Part shown: in pieces, positions 19,646 to 30,176 of the stretch
How the letters are laid out: every line of letters begins with the position of its first letter
Position numbering within the stretch: position 1 is the stretch's first letter
Source: Thiohalorhabdus sp. Cl-TMA
GTDB lineage: Bacteria > Pseudomonadota > Gammaproteobacteria > Thiohalorhabdales > Thiohalorhabdaceae
NCBI RefSeq assembly: GCF_041821045.1
Contig: NZ_JBGUAW010000004.1
Location: forward strand, 248,001-312,000
Direction of reading: 5' to 3'
DNA: 64,000 nucleotides
The notes under the pieces: model-generated
Database searches by the model: none
What the model was told of the DNA's origin: nothing
What the model saw: the letters and a program-made list of their open reading frames with translations, nothing else
Program-made: the position numbers and the translations under genes

Positions 19646-21429
19646 ATGCCCCGGAAGGCACCTGCCCTGGAATTCCTGAGAACCGGTAATGCCCCGGTCC
19701 GCGGGGTCACAGGGGAGGGACCACTTCTGCGCGCTATCTATCGCGCAGCCGTTGAGACGGCAGAGTACCCGATGATCTGGATCGGTTTTGCTTCCTCCGA
19801 CGATCCTGGAGCGTTACGGCCAGTGGCCTTCAAGGGCATGGATTCGGAATTCCTTCGGCAGGTTTCCAAAGCGGACGGCAGGAAATACGGGCAGGTAGCC
19901 GTGGGAGACGTGGGTCGGGGCTTTTGCCTGGTGCTTAACAACTCCCCCAAGCAGCGGAGTCCGACCCTCAGGCCCGGTTGGCGAGCCTTCGCGGCATGCG
20001 CGCCATGATCGCCCTTCCTCTGACCCACGAGGGGGTCACCTTCGGCGGCATGGTGCTTTTTTCCTCCGTGTCAGGGGGCTTCGATTCAGAAACGGTTCCA
20101 CTTCTAGAGGAGCTGGCAGGAAATCTCGCCTTTGGTCTGGCCTCTCGGGATCTTGCCCCTTGCCATGGTCGGGAGCCCCTCGGACAGGAAGGGGACTGGG
20201 CTCAGCACCAGGCACTTGTCGGGATGTTCCGACTATCTATGGGTTGGGAGCCACTTGAAGAGAAACTGAACCGCAGCCTTACCCTCCTCGCCGAGCTGCG
20301 ATGGGGTACAGCAATATTTTCCGGGGCAGTCCTGCTTGCGGAAACGCGGAACCCGGCTGGTTTCACTCTTCTGGGCAGCTATAACCTGCCTTCCCTACCA
20401 GTCTGTCCATGTACTCCAGCTACCCGGAATTACTGGTGTCTTTGCGAAATGGCGCTGCAGGAGGACAGGCTTGTGGAGCTCAGCCCGGATATCCCCGATC
20501 AGGCAAACGGGCCCAAAGCCCAAATCTCCATTCCCCTCTCGGGTAACGCTAGCTCCGAGGCAGGGGTCCTTAGCCTTTTCTTTTCCAAACCTACTCTGCT
20601 ATCCGAAGACCGAAAGCGATTCCTGGTCACGGTCGGCGCCCTAATGGGGGAGTTGATTGAACGCAACCGAATCGCGGAAGGAGCGCGGCAGAACCGTCGG
20701 CACCGCAGCGATACCCGTAGAGTAATGCACTTGAGCCAAGTGGGCGCTTCCCTTGCCCACCAGCCCCGCCAACCGCTCACCGCAGCCATCAATTACGGCA
20801 ATTTAGCCATGGAGACCATGGGGTCCCAAGCTGATTCTCATGGCGGAGCGGACTTCCTACGCAAGAATCTTGCCCAGGTTCAGCGCATTCATCGGATCGT
20901 TACTGACATGCGCAACTTCCTGCGACAGGGGAAGCTCCAAAAAGAGGAAACCGACCGGAATGCTTTATTGAGAGAAGCGCTTGAGCTTCTCGAGGCGGAA
21001 ACTTCTTGGGCGCAAACATCCAGGATCCGGTTGGATCTGACCCCGGACCTTCCGAAGGTTCCCTGTGATGCCATCCAGATTCAGGAGGTTATACTGAACC
21101 TGGTCCGTAATGCCTTTGAAGCCCTGGAAGAGAACGGTTCCGAAGAAAAAACGGAAACAGCTATCACGATCACGACCAGTGGAAACAAGGAGGTCGGAGT
21201 TACCATTGAAGACCAAGGCCCCGGATTACCGGACCATCATTTGGAGTCCATATACCAGCCCTTCTTTTCGACGAAGCAACAAGGAGTGGGCCGGGGACTG
21301 CCCATCTGCCATTCGATCATTGAAGCCCACGGCGGGAGGTTCTGGGGGGAGCCCTGCACGGCGGGAAGCGGAGCTCGGTTCCGATTCACCCTCCCACGGA
21401 CAGGAGGGCTGCTCCGCGATGCCGAATAA
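19646..21429 (+). pseudogene. GAF-domain sensor histidine kinase, frameshifted
   Basis: One kinase gene split over two frames. The first frame (19646 to about 19955) encodes the start of a GAF domain (AIYRAAVETAEYPMIWIGFA, GQVAVGDVGRGF). It then runs out of pattern, while the next frame continues it from about 19948 (AAESDPQARLASLRGMRAMIALPL). A one-base change near the CCCCC run at 19944-19948 would explain the break. Downstream lie a second GAF-like region (about 20200-20670) and the kinase core: H-box SLAHQPRQPLTAAI (His codon 20758), NLVRNAFEA, DQGPGLP and GVGRGLPI. The H-box and G2 box both depart from consensus, consistent with decay. Base composition is lower in GC than its neighbours. 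A sequencing error in the C-run is the alternative. Confidence 0.75.
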
Positions 21430-22054
21430 GCAACGGGGAAGCACGGTCTTCGTGGTGGATGACGATCCTTACGTTCTGGATTCCACGCGTTGGCTGCTGG
21501 AGAACTCCGGGTTCCATACGGAGACCCATGACCACGCCGAATCCTTCTTCGCCGCCTATCGGAACGAGACCACGGGGTGCGTGATCCTCGACATCCGCAT
21601 GCCCGGGATGACCGGCCTGGCGCTACAGAACGAGCTCGTGAAGATCGGCGCGGAGATCCCGATCGTCTTCATCACCGCCCACGGCGACATTCCGCAGACC
21701 GTTCAGGCCATGAAGCTCGGGGCGTGGGATTTCATAGAGAAGCCGTACGATCCGCGGCAGCTTCTGGAGAGCGTGGAGCGTGCCGTGGAATGGTCGGAAA
21801 TGCGCCAGGACGCGCAGCGGCGGCGCGCGCTCTACGCCAACCGCTTCTCCAAGCTGAGTCCCCGGGAGCAGGAGGTTGCCCGGGAGGTGGCCGGCGGACG
21901 TTCCAGCAAGGAGATCGCCCGCCGTCTGCAGCTCAGCCCCCGGACGGTGGAGACCCACCGCTACCGCTTGATGGAGAAGGTGGGCGCCGGCTCGGTGGCC
22001 CATCTGGTCCTGATGCTTATGGAGATCGGCGAGGAAGTGCGCATCCCCGAATAA
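21419..22054 (+). CDS. FixJ-type response regulator (receiver plus LuxR-type HTH)
   Basis: A 211-residue two-component regulator. The receiver domain (residues 8-125) has the acidic pocket VVDDDP, the phospho-acceptor Asp in VILDIRMPGMTG, the Thr in FITAHGD and the Lys in IEKPYD. The LuxR-type helix-turn-helix is LSPREQEVAREVAGGRSSKEIARRLQLSPRTVETHRYRLMEK. The ATG at 21419 overlaps the last 11 bases of the GAF kinase, so the two were translationally coupled. Codon use is again typical of the high-GC genome. With its cognate kinase apparently broken, the two PAS kinases upstream are plausible partners. Confidence 0.92.
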   Translation: MPNKQRGSTVFVVDDDPYVLDSTRWLLENSGFHTETHDHAESFFAAYRNETTGCVILDIRMPGMTGLALQNELVKIGAEIPIVFITAHGDIPQTVQAMKLGAWDFIEKPYDPRQLLESVERAVEWSEMRQDAQRRRALYANRFSKLSPREQEVAREVAGGRSSKEIARRLQLSPRTVETHRYRLMEKVGAGSVAHLVLMLMEIGEEVRIPE

Positions 22055-22064
22055 CGGCAGCCCC

Positions 22065-23429
22065 CTAGCGGGCGGTCCCTTCTTCCTCGCGCAGGAAGTA
22101 CTCCCGGCTGATGCGCATGACCACCGGAGACAGGAGCAGGAGCGCCAGCAGATTGGGGAAGGCCATGAGCGCCAGGGTGATGTCCGCCAGATTCCAGATC
22201 AGCTCCAGGCTGGCCACCGACCCCACCAGAATGCCCGCCACCCAGATCAGCCGGAAGGCCTTCAGCGGCTTAACGCCCACCAGGAACTCCACGCAGCGCT
22301 CGCCGTAATAGGCCCAGGTCAGCGTTGTGGTGAAGGCGAAGACGATGAGTCCGAAGGCCACCACGAAATCACCCGGGCCGGGCAGCCCCTTGTTGAAGGC
22401 CATGGTGGTCAGGCCCGCACCGGTTTCGCCGCTGTCCCAGGCGCCGGTGGTAACGATGACCAGCGCGGTCATGGTGCAGACCAGAATAGTGTCGATGAAG
22501 GTGCCGAGCATACCCACCACCCCCTGGCGAACCGGATCGGTGGTCTGCGCCGCGGCGTGGGCCATCGGCGCGGAGCCGAGACCGGCCTCGTTGGAGAACA
22601 GGCCGCGGGCCACGCCGAACTGCACCGCCGCCACCACCCCGGCGCCCGCGAAGCCGCCCACGGCCGCGGTACCGCTGAAGGCGTCGGTGAAGATCCGCGC
22701 CACGCCCTGCGGGATGTCCGGGAGATTGAAGGCCAGGATCACCAGGGCGCCCGCCACGTAGATTAAGCCCATGACGGGCACCAGGGCTTCCGCCACCCGG
22801 GCGATGCGGCCGATCCCGCCGACGATGACGGCGAATGCCACCATCGCGATCACCGCCCCCGTGGCCCACTGCGGCACGCCCAGGGCCTGGTTCATGGAAT
22901 CGGCAACGGAGTTGGACTGCACGGTGTTGCCGATGCCGAAGGCCGCGATCAGGCCGAACAGGGCGAAGGCGACGCCGAGCCACTGCCAGCGCGGGCCGAG
23001 GCCGTTCTTGATGTAGTACATGGGTCCGCCCACGTGCATGGAGCGGCTGTCCACCTCCCGGTAGCGCACGGCCAGCACGGCCTCGGAGTACTTGGTGGCC
23101 ATGCCCACCAGGGCGGTAACCCACATCCAGAAGACTGCGCCCGGTCCGCCCAGATGGATGGCCGTGCCCACGCCGGCGATGTTCCCGGTGCCGATGGTGG
23201 CGGAGAGGCTGGTCATGAGCGCGCCGAAGGGGGTGATCTCCCCCTCCCCCTTCTGGGCCCCGGGACGGATGCCGGCCCACAGCATGCGGAAGCCGTAGCC
23301 GAGCTTCCGCAGCGGCAGCAGCCGGAGGCCGAGGGTGAGGTACATCCCGGTGCCCAGGAGGAGGATCAGCATCACCGGCGTCCAGAGGACCCCGCTGACG
23401 GACTCCAGGAAGGCGTTCAGTCGTTCCAT
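22065..23429 (-). CDS. Sodium:alanine/glycine symporter (AGCS family)
   Basis: A 454-residue membrane transporter with about ten helices. Family signatures are MYLTLGLRLLPLRKLGYGFRML near the N terminus, LSATIGTGNIAGVGTAIHLGGPGAVFWMWVTALVGMATKYSEAVLAVRYR in the core and FSNEAGLGSAPMAHAAA, the AGCS motif. It would import alanine or glycine with Na+. It converges with the FixJ-type gene with only 10 bases between the stops. Start ATG at 23429. Exact substrate cannot be told from sequence. Confidence 0.93.
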   Translation of the reverse strand: MERLNAFLESVSGVLWTPVMLILLLGTGMYLTLGLRLLPLRKLGYGFRMLWAGIRPGAQKGEGEITPFGALMTSLSATIGTGNIAGVGTAIHLGGPGAVFWMWVTALVGMATKYSEAVLAVRYREVDSRSMHVGGPMYYIKNGLGPRWQWLGVAFALFGLIAAFGIGNTVQSNSVADSMNQALGVPQWATGAVIAMVAFAVIVGGIGRIARVAEALVPVMGLIYVAGALVILAFNLPDIPQGVARIFTDAFSGTAAVGGFAGAGVVAAVQFGVARGLFSNEAGLGSAPMAHAAAQTTDPVRQGVVGMLGTFIDTILVCTMTALVIVTTGAWDSGETGAGLTTMAFNKGLPGPGDFVVAFGLIVFAFTTTLTWAYYGERCVEFLVGVKPLKAFRLIWVAGILVGSVASLELIWNLADITLALMAFPNLLALLLLSPVVMRISREYFLREEEGTAR

Positions 23430-23571
23430 GCGCTGTCCCTTTCATGGCCCGTTCCGACGGCGGAGCGGCGCGCCCCGCCGAGCCCGACGATCGGCCTGCC
23501 GACGGAACCGCCGGCCGATTCCCACCGGGCCGATCCGGTTTTTCGGCCCCGGGACGCGGAAAAGCCGCTGA

Positions 23572-24996
<1,425 letters not shown>

Positions 24997-25023
24997 GGCC
25001 CGAGGCCCGCGCCTGCCGCGGAA

Positions 25024-25050
25024 GGCGGCCCCGTCCGGGGCCGCCTTTTT
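25024..25050 (+). terminator. Intrinsic terminator of purB
   Basis: A perfect 9-base stem (GGCGGCCCC with GGGGCCGCC) around a 4-base loop, then five T, starting 27 bases after the purB stop. Confidence 0.9.
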
Positions 25051-25098
25051 CATTTCGGGGGCTCCCGGGAGTCCGCCAGATAGTCCGCCGGACGCCCA

Positions 25099-25131
25099 CA
25101 ACAAAGCGGGCCCCCCTGGGCCGCTTTGTTG
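25099..25131. terminator. Inverted repeat between purB and the DUF3015 gene
   Basis: Perfect 11-base arms (CAACAAAGCGG and its complement) around an 11-base loop that can itself pair CCC with GGG. It lies 19 bases beyond the stop of the minus-strand DUF3015 gene and so is probably its terminator, though there is no clean T-run. Confidence 0.55.
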
Positions 25132-25150
25132 ACCGAGGCGTGCCGCCAAC

Positions 25151-25636
25151 CTAGGCGGTGGTGTAGCCGGACAGGCGCGGATTCTCCGCCATGACGGCGT
25201 TCAGGTTCTTCACCACCTCGCTGGCGGTCACATCCTCCTCGCCATAGATGCGCTTGAAATGCTCCTGGGCGGAGCGGTAGAAGGCCGCACGATCGTCCTG
25301 CTCGACGCCCATCAGGCTGGCCAGGGAAGCCAGGGTTTCCCCGCCGCCCGTGGCCATGTCCGCCGCCAGCTTGTTCATGTTGTCGTCGATGAACTTGGAG
25401 AGCTTCTCCGTGGACTTGACCACGCCGTCCTGGTCGCAGCCCAGGGTCCCGGAGGTGATGCCAAAGGTCTGGTTACCGAAGATGCCGTTGGTGGTCACCG
25501 CCAGCACCTGTGGCGCGATGCCCTGCTGGCCGTCGAACAGCATGGTTCCGGCACCGCAGCCGGTGCTGTCCTCGGCCATGGCGGAGGACATCGGAAACGC
25601 GGCCAGGGCGCCAATTAGCAAAGACTTTTTCCACAT
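25151..25636 (-). CDS. DUF3015 family exported protein
   Basis: A 161-residue protein with a signal peptide (MWKKSLLIGALAAFPMSSAMA) and the DUF3015 pattern: DSTGCGAGTMLFDGQQGIAPQVLAVTTNGIFGNQTFGITSGTLGC near the N terminus, then a helical region (SKFIDDNMNKLAADMATGGGETLASLASLMG). Two conserved cysteines could form a disulfide in the periplasm. Start at 25636. The family is widespread in gammaproteobacteria; its function is not established. Confidence 0.88.
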   Translation of the reverse strand: MWKKSLLIGALAAFPMSSAMAEDSTGCGAGTMLFDGQQGIAPQVLAVTTNGIFGNQTFGITSGTLGCDQDGVVKSTEKLSKFIDDNMNKLAADMATGGGETLASLASLMGVEQDDRAAFYRSAQEHFKRIYGEEDVTASEVVKNLNAVMAENPRLSGYTTA

Positions 25637-25703
25637 GTACCTATCCCCTTGTCCGGTGATTCGGGCAGAAAAGCAGTGTAGTAAGGCATTAGGGGCACCG
25701 GTT

Positions 25704-26612
25704 TCAGGGGGTGTCAAGGTGGAATGGGGGCATCCCGTCTCCGGGTTCGGGAGGTTCCCCAGGCTGTCCGAAGCGCTCCCAGAGATAGGCGGCGAGCAGG
25801 TCGCGGGCCTGGGGCCGGAAGTAGGTGATACCGTGGCGACCATCCGGAAACAGCCAGAGCCGCTTGGGCTCCACGGCGTTCCAGTACAGGTCCATGGCAT
25901 GGCTCGGCGGGACCACCTCGTCGCCCAGATTGTGGGAAACGAGCAGGGGGATGGGCGCCAGATCCGGCACATGGCGGAGCGGGCTGAAACGATCCTCCAC
26001 GTTGCCCGCCAGCCACTGAAAGGGCCAGGTGATCCAGACGGAGGCGAGCTTCTCCCGGGTGATGGTCCGGAAACCGGAGAAGGCGCTATCCAGCACCACC
26101 GCCTCGACCCGGTCCCGGTGCTCGGAGCGGGTCACCGCGTAGGGGGCCAGAGCGCCGCCGAGGCTCTGGCCGAGGACGGCCAGGGGCACGCCGGGAGGCT
26201 CCCTTTCCGCAAGGTAGGCCAGGGCGCTGCGGACGTCCCGCAGCACCCCCTCCAGCTCCACCTCGCCACCGGAGCGGCCATAGCCCCGATAGTCGAACAG
26301 GAAGACATTGAATCCCCGTCCCGGAAGCCAGTCCACCACCTGGAGATGGTTGCTGATGTTCTCCGCGTTGCCGTGCAGGAACAGCACGGTCCCCGCCGGG
26401 CTCCGTTCCGTCTCGGCGGGGAGGTACCAGCCGTGCAGACGGACACCGTCCACGGACCGGAACCGGGCCTGCTCGAAGCCGAGGCCGAGGGTGGCCGGAT
26501 TCAGCACCATCTCGCGGTCCGGATAGAAGAACAGGCCGGTGCAGCCGGGCAGCAGCGGCAGGCAGAGCAACAGCAGGGCCCGTAGCGGACCCCTTACACG
26601 TACCAGGCCCAT
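25704..26612 (-). CDS. Alpha/beta hydrolase lipoprotein
   Basis: A 302-residue serine hydrolase of the BEM46/YfhR-like type. A lipoprotein signal (LLLLCLPLLPGC) precedes the hydrolase fold: oxyanion region VLFLHGNAENISNH, FDYRGYGRSGG, nucleophile elbow VLGQSLGGALA, LLVSHNLGDEVVP (acid) and PDGRHGITYF (catalytic His). The substrate is unknown. The ATG at 26612 lies inside the last codons of the DUF4105 gene, a 19-base overlap, so translation is probably coupled. It is the last gene of a three-gene envelope operon. Confidence 0.88.
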   Translation of the reverse strand: MGLVRVRGPLRALLLLCLPLLPGCTGLFFYPDREMVLNPATLGLGFEQARFRSVDGVRLHGWYLPAETERSPAGTVLFLHGNAENISNHLQVVDWLPGRGFNVFLFDYRGYGRSGGEVELEGVLRDVRSALAYLAEREPPGVPLAVLGQSLGGALAPYAVTRSEHRDRVEAVVLDSAFSGFRTITREKLASVWITWPFQWLAGNVEDRFSPLRHVPDLAPIPLLVSHNLGDEVVPPSHAMDLYWNAVEPKRLWLFPDGRHGITYFRPQARDLLAAYLWERFGQPGEPPEPGDGMPPFHLDTP

Positions 26613-28552
26613 TCCAGTATGGCCTCGTTCCACCAGCGGCCGAACAGGTGCCGGCGGGCGGCCTTCAGCTTCAGGGCGTGATTGCGCGCCAGGGTGACCC
26701 GCTGGTCCAGGTGGTAGGAGCCCTCCGTGAAGGTCTCGCCCAGGGCGAAGCGCTGCAGGCGTCCCCGCAGATGCACCCGCCAGCCCGGGAGCGGGTCGGC
26801 GATCAGCCCCAGGGCCGGTCCCGCCCCCAGCGCCACCGCTCTGTCCAGGCTCCCCGACACGTCCGCGGTGCCCTCCAGGAAGGCATAGACCAGTCCACCA
26901 CTGCCCAGGTCCCAGGCCAGACCGGCACCACCGTTGCTCCGCCAGCGCCAGGGCCGCTCGCCGAAATCGCCTTCCTTCGGTTCCAGGGGATAGCGGTCCA
27001 GGGCGGTATTCACCTTCCACGAGATGGACTGGCGGAAGCGGTCCCGAGGCGTCAGGGAGAAGATGTCCGCCACGGAGAACCGGTGCAGCTCCGTGCGCCC
27101 GTCCGCCGAATAGCGGCGCACCGTGATCCCGAACAGATCGATCTGGGCGCCGTCCACGTACCCGCCCTGGGGATCCAGCAGGTCGTGGAAGGCCGGCCGC
27201 AGGTCCACCTCCTGGAAACCGTAGCCCCGCCGGACCCCGGCGCCCAATTGCACCCGCGCCGAGGCGTGGCCCCGATCCGGGCGTACTTGCGGCGCCGGCG
27301 GGCCCTTCTCCCTGGCTCCCACCTCCAACCGGCTGCGCCGCACCAGCAGGGCGCGGCCGATATCCGCCGCTTCCTCGCGGGACCGCTCGCCATCCGCCTT
27401 CAGGTAGCGCAGATAGTGGTAGGCCAGCTCCAAGGTGCGGGCGCGGGGCTTCGGGGGAAGCCCCGTCAGCCTTTCCGTATCCGGCATCAGGCGACCCTCG
27501 GCGATCCGGCGGGCCGTGACTTGCTGCCGTCGTCGGAGCTGACCGGCCCAATGGGTGATGCGCGTCGCCAGGGAGGGCCTGTATACCGGCTCGGCGCGCA
27601 GGCCGGTCTCCTCCCGCACGGCGCGCACGGTGTCCGCGGGGATGGCCCAGTAGTCGAAACGGCTTACCAGACGGAGCTCCGGCCGGGCCGCCTTCAGCAG
27701 GGCGAGCAGCTGCGAGGAGCAATTCTCGTCGAAGAAATAGTAATCGAAGCGGATCCCCCGCAGCTCCCAGAGATGCCGCACCAGCCGGTCCAGCTCGGGC
27801 TGGTCCATGGACACGGGATACTCCCAGATATCCCGGCTCTCCAGATCGCTGTAGAGCTTGACCTTCTCGTAATAGGGCGCGATGGAGAAATGGCCGGGAT
27901 AGAAGCCCGTCAGCCCCTTCACGGCGAACAGCATGCCCCCGTCGTCGCCCGTTTCGGCGGCGTAATTGATGGCATAGGCCAGCATCCGCGTATCGGGCGT
28001 CTGGTCCGGCTGGTCCAGCCGCAGGAGCGTATGGCCGAACATGGATGAGGGGTTGTTCATGTAGGCGGCGGGGAAGACCAGGGTCAGGCCGGCGGCATCC
28101 AGCTGGTCCCGCCACCACTCGAAGCGCGGGCAGGGGCGCTCGGGAAGACGTGCCGGGTCGAAGCCCAGCTCGCCGCGCAGCCAGTGGTAGCGCGCCGGGA
28201 AGGCGCATTGGGGATGCTGCCGGCCGGTCTCCCCCGCCTCGATGGGCTGGGCCTCCGTGGGCTCGGCGAAGAAGGCGCGCAGGGTGGCTTCCAGCTCCGC
28301 CCGGGGATCGGTCTTGCCCTCGTCGGCGAAGAAGAAATCGGGATCGTCCGAACGGCTCTCCAGCCCGCCCAGGGTGGTGGGCTCGTAGTGCAGGAAGGCT
28401 CGCCATTGGGCCCGCTCCGCCAGGTTCTTGCGGTGGGCCTCCCGGATCAGGGATTGGAGATAGGTCGGGTCCCCCTCCGCCGCCCAGACCGGCACGGCCG
28501 GTACCAGGAGCAGCCCGACCCAAACCAGCGCGAGGACACGCCCGACGGTCAC
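26594..28552 (-). CDS. DUF4105 domain exported protein
   Basis: A 652-residue protein. A signal peptide (VGRVLALVWVGLLLVPAVPVWAAEG) is followed by the DUF4105 region: RYHWLRGELGF, CPRFEWW, TLVFPAAYMNNPSSMFGHTLLRLD, YEKVKLYSDLESRDIWEYP and YYFFDENCSSQLLALLKAARPE. This resembles NlpC/P60-like papain folds with Cys/His positions, so a peptidase or transferase role is possible but unproven. The C-terminal third looks like beta-strands ending in WAWYV, perhaps outer-membrane associated. It starts with GTG in a GTGA overlap with the BON gene stop, indicating coupled translation. Confidence 0.82.
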   Translation of the reverse strand: MTVGRVLALVWVGLLLVPAVPVWAAEGDPTYLQSLIREAHRKNLAERAQWRAFLHYEPTTLGGLESRSDDPDFFFADEGKTDPRAELEATLRAFFAEPTEAQPIEAGETGRQHPQCAFPARYHWLRGELGFDPARLPERPCPRFEWWRDQLDAAGLTLVFPAAYMNNPSSMFGHTLLRLDQPDQTPDTRMLAYAINYAAETGDDGGMLFAVKGLTGFYPGHFSIAPYYEKVKLYSDLESRDIWEYPVSMDQPELDRLVRHLWELRGIRFDYYFFDENCSSQLLALLKAARPELRLVSRFDYWAIPADTVRAVREETGLRAEPVYRPSLATRITHWAGQLRRRQQVTARRIAEGRLMPDTERLTGLPPKPRARTLELAYHYLRYLKADGERSREEAADIGRALLVRRSRLEVGAREKGPPAPQVRPDRGHASARVQLGAGVRRGYGFQEVDLRPAFHDLLDPQGGYVDGAQIDLFGITVRRYSADGRTELHRFSVADIFSLTPRDRFRQSISWKVNTALDRYPLEPKEGDFGERPWRWRSNGGAGLAWDLGSGGLVYAFLEGTADVSGSLDRAVALGAGPALGLIADPLPGWRVHLRGRLQRFALGETFTEGSYHLDQRVTLARNHALKLKAARRHLFGRWWNEAILEWAWYV

Positions 28553-28998
28553 ACGCTGCCCGACGCGGTCAGCTCCGAGATCACCCGCCGGACGCCCTCC
28601 ACCTGCTCCACGGAGCGGACGGCGCGGGCCACCTGCTTCCAGCTGGAGAGATCGCCCTGCAGGGTCACGACGCCGTCGCTCACGTCGACATTGACGGTGG
28701 CGATGCTGCCGGCCCCGAGGACCCCGGACAGGGTGGTCTTGACCCGCGCCTGCAGCCCACGGTCCGCGGCCCAGGAGCTGCTTTCCTCGCTCCATTCACT
28801 CAGCTTCTTGCCAAGGTAACGGCCCTGCTCGCGCATGGACTTCCGGATCTCCTGGCCCAGATCACCGAGCTCCTTGCTGATGCCCCCTTCTTCGTCCGGG
28901 CCTTTCCCCGGCTCCCCACCCTTCTCCTGGGCCAGGGCCGGGGCGGCCAACGCCATGAGCACGGCCAGCAGGATTCCCGCCGATATTCTGCTGAACAT
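28549..28998 (-). CDS. BON-domain exported protein
   Basis: A 149-residue protein with a signal peptide (MFSRISAGILLAVLMALAAPALAQ) and one BON domain at about residues 80-145 (LQARVKTTLSGVLGAGSIATVNVDVSDGVVTLQGDLSSWKQVARAVRSVEQVEGVRRVISEL). BON domains bind phospholipid or envelope components. A charged helix (SKELGDLGQEIRKSMREQGRYLGKKLSEW) precedes it. First gene of the operon with the DUF4105 and hydrolase genes, overlapping the next start by 4 bases. Confidence 0.85.
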   Translation of the reverse strand: MFSRISAGILLAVLMALAAPALAQEKGGEPGKGPDEEGGISKELGDLGQEIRKSMREQGRYLGKKLSEWSEESSSWAADRGLQARVKTTLSGVLGAGSIATVNVDVSDGVVTLQGDLSSWKQVARAVRSVEQVEGVRRVISELTASGSV

Positions 28999-29402
28999 GA
29001 ATGCACCTCTCCTGGTATCGATCCATCGATGGAACGTATCGGGATCCGGGCTTCAACGGGCGGTTCTCCGGTCGGCGCCACGGCAAGAAAAGCCTCCCCG
29101 ATCGCCGGTACGGCCGGGGGGGAACGGTTCCAACCGGGGCGCGCGCCCTGCGGTCGTCCATTTCTTGAGCCGGGGGAGAACCGGGATTATCGAAGCCATA
29201 TTGGCAAGGTCCGGAGCGTGGTTAAACCCTTTACACGGCTCCGGATTGGCAAACACCCCCCACCTGGACGGCCTACCCTAACCGGCCGGCCGGGTACTGA
29301 CCACCCGGCCCCTATCCGGGACGGCTCCTTCAGACGGGCTTGAGCACCATCCAGTAGAGATTGGCCAGGGGCAGAAACGTCGCCAGAATGGGCGCACGGC
29401 CC
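28999..29402. other. Intergenic stretch between the BON and TetR genes
   Basis: 404 bases. It must hold the promoter of the BON/DUF4105/hydrolase operon and the 3' region of the TetR gene. The open frames here are short and featureless, and I see no hairpin with a T-run. Confidence 0.45.
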
Positions 29403-30044
29403 TTATGATGCCTCCGTCTGGTCGTTTCCCCCGGGGCGCTCCGTCACGGCCGTTGCGAACCATTCCGTAACGGCCCGGGTAAGCGCCTCCGGCTCGGTAT
29501 CCAGCTCGGGGGGGCCCTGTCCATCCAGGAACAGGCTGGCCAGCCCGTGCACCAGGGCCCACACGCTCATGGTTGCCACGGAAGGGTCGGTTCCGTTGTC
29601 TGCGACGGCGCGCGCCACCCCCTCCTCGATCACCCGGTAGGCCGCCCGGGCCTGCTTCTGCAGGGCGGGGTGGCGGCACTTGTCGGCTACCGCGGGGCCG
29701 AACATGAGCCGGAACAGTCCGGGGCGGCTCCGGCCAAAGGCCACATAGGCCTCCCCCATGGCCCGGACCCGATCGCCGGGCAGATGCTCCGCCCGGGCCG
29801 CCTCCGTGAGCGCATCGCGGAATTCCGCGAAACCCTCCTCGGCAACCGCCGCCAGCAGGGCTTCCCGGTCCTCGAAATGCCGGTAGGGCGCGGCGTGGGA
29901 AACGCCGCTGCGCCGCGCGGCCGCGCGCAGGGTCAGGGCATCGGGACCGCCCTCCTCCACCAGCGACCGGCCGGCACGGATTAGGGACCGCTCCAGATCG
30001 CCGTGGTGATAGTCATCCCGTTCTTCCGAAGGCGGGTCAGCCAT
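29403..30044 (-). CDS. TetR/AcrR family transcriptional regulator
   Basis: A 213-residue repressor-type regulator. The N-terminal DNA-binding domain has the helix-turn-helix LTLRAAARRSGVSHAAPYRHFEDREALLAAVAEEGF (residues about 40-75), and the C-terminal helical domain (SVWALVHGLASLFLDGQGPPE) belongs to the WHG type. A 48-base interrupted palindrome lies 11 bases upstream of the start and is very probably its operator. It is not obviously cotranscribed with another gene, so the regulated targets beyond itself are unknown. Confidence 0.9.
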   Translation of the reverse strand: MADPPSEERDDYHHGDLERSLIRAGRSLVEEGGPDALTLRAAARRSGVSHAAPYRHFEDREALLAAVAEEGFAEFRDALTEAARAEHLPGDRVRAMGEAYVAFGRSRPGLFRLMFGPAVADKCRHPALQKQARAAYRVIEEGVARAVADNGTDPSVATMSVWALVHGLASLFLDGQGPPELDTEPEALTRAVTEWFATAVTERPGGNDQTEAS

Positions 30045-30054
30045 GGCTTCCTCC

Positions 30055-30102
30055 GATGTTTATACCGTAAACTTATAGTGGTAAGTTTACGCCGTCAACA
30101 TC
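30055..30102. promoter_or_regulatory. 48-base dyad operator upstream of the TetR gene
   Basis: The inner arms CGTAAACTTA (30066-30075) and TAAGTTTACG (30082-30091) are a perfect 10-base inverted repeat with a 6-base spacer. The outer arms GATGTT (30055-30060) and AACATC (30097-30102) share exactly the same centre. Four half-sites suggest two TetR dimers binding and autorepression. Confidence 0.8.
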
Positions 30103-30176
30103 TGGTGGCACGCTTGCTTGTCCGGCCCCGCTCAGGCGGGCTCGGCGGGTGTGCGGGCGTAAGGCCTTTCCCGAGC

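Noticed and set aside
19944-19960. Programmed ribosomal frameshift in the GAF kinase
   Set aside because: There is no slippery heptamer with stimulatory structure, and the kinase core has further signs of decay; a simple indel is more economical.
26613-28523. A long open frame continuing upstream from the hydrolase gene, opposite in content to known proteins
   Set aside because: It is Pro/Arg/Gly-rich and overlaps the well-supported DUF4105 gene in another frame; the hydrolase starts at 26612.
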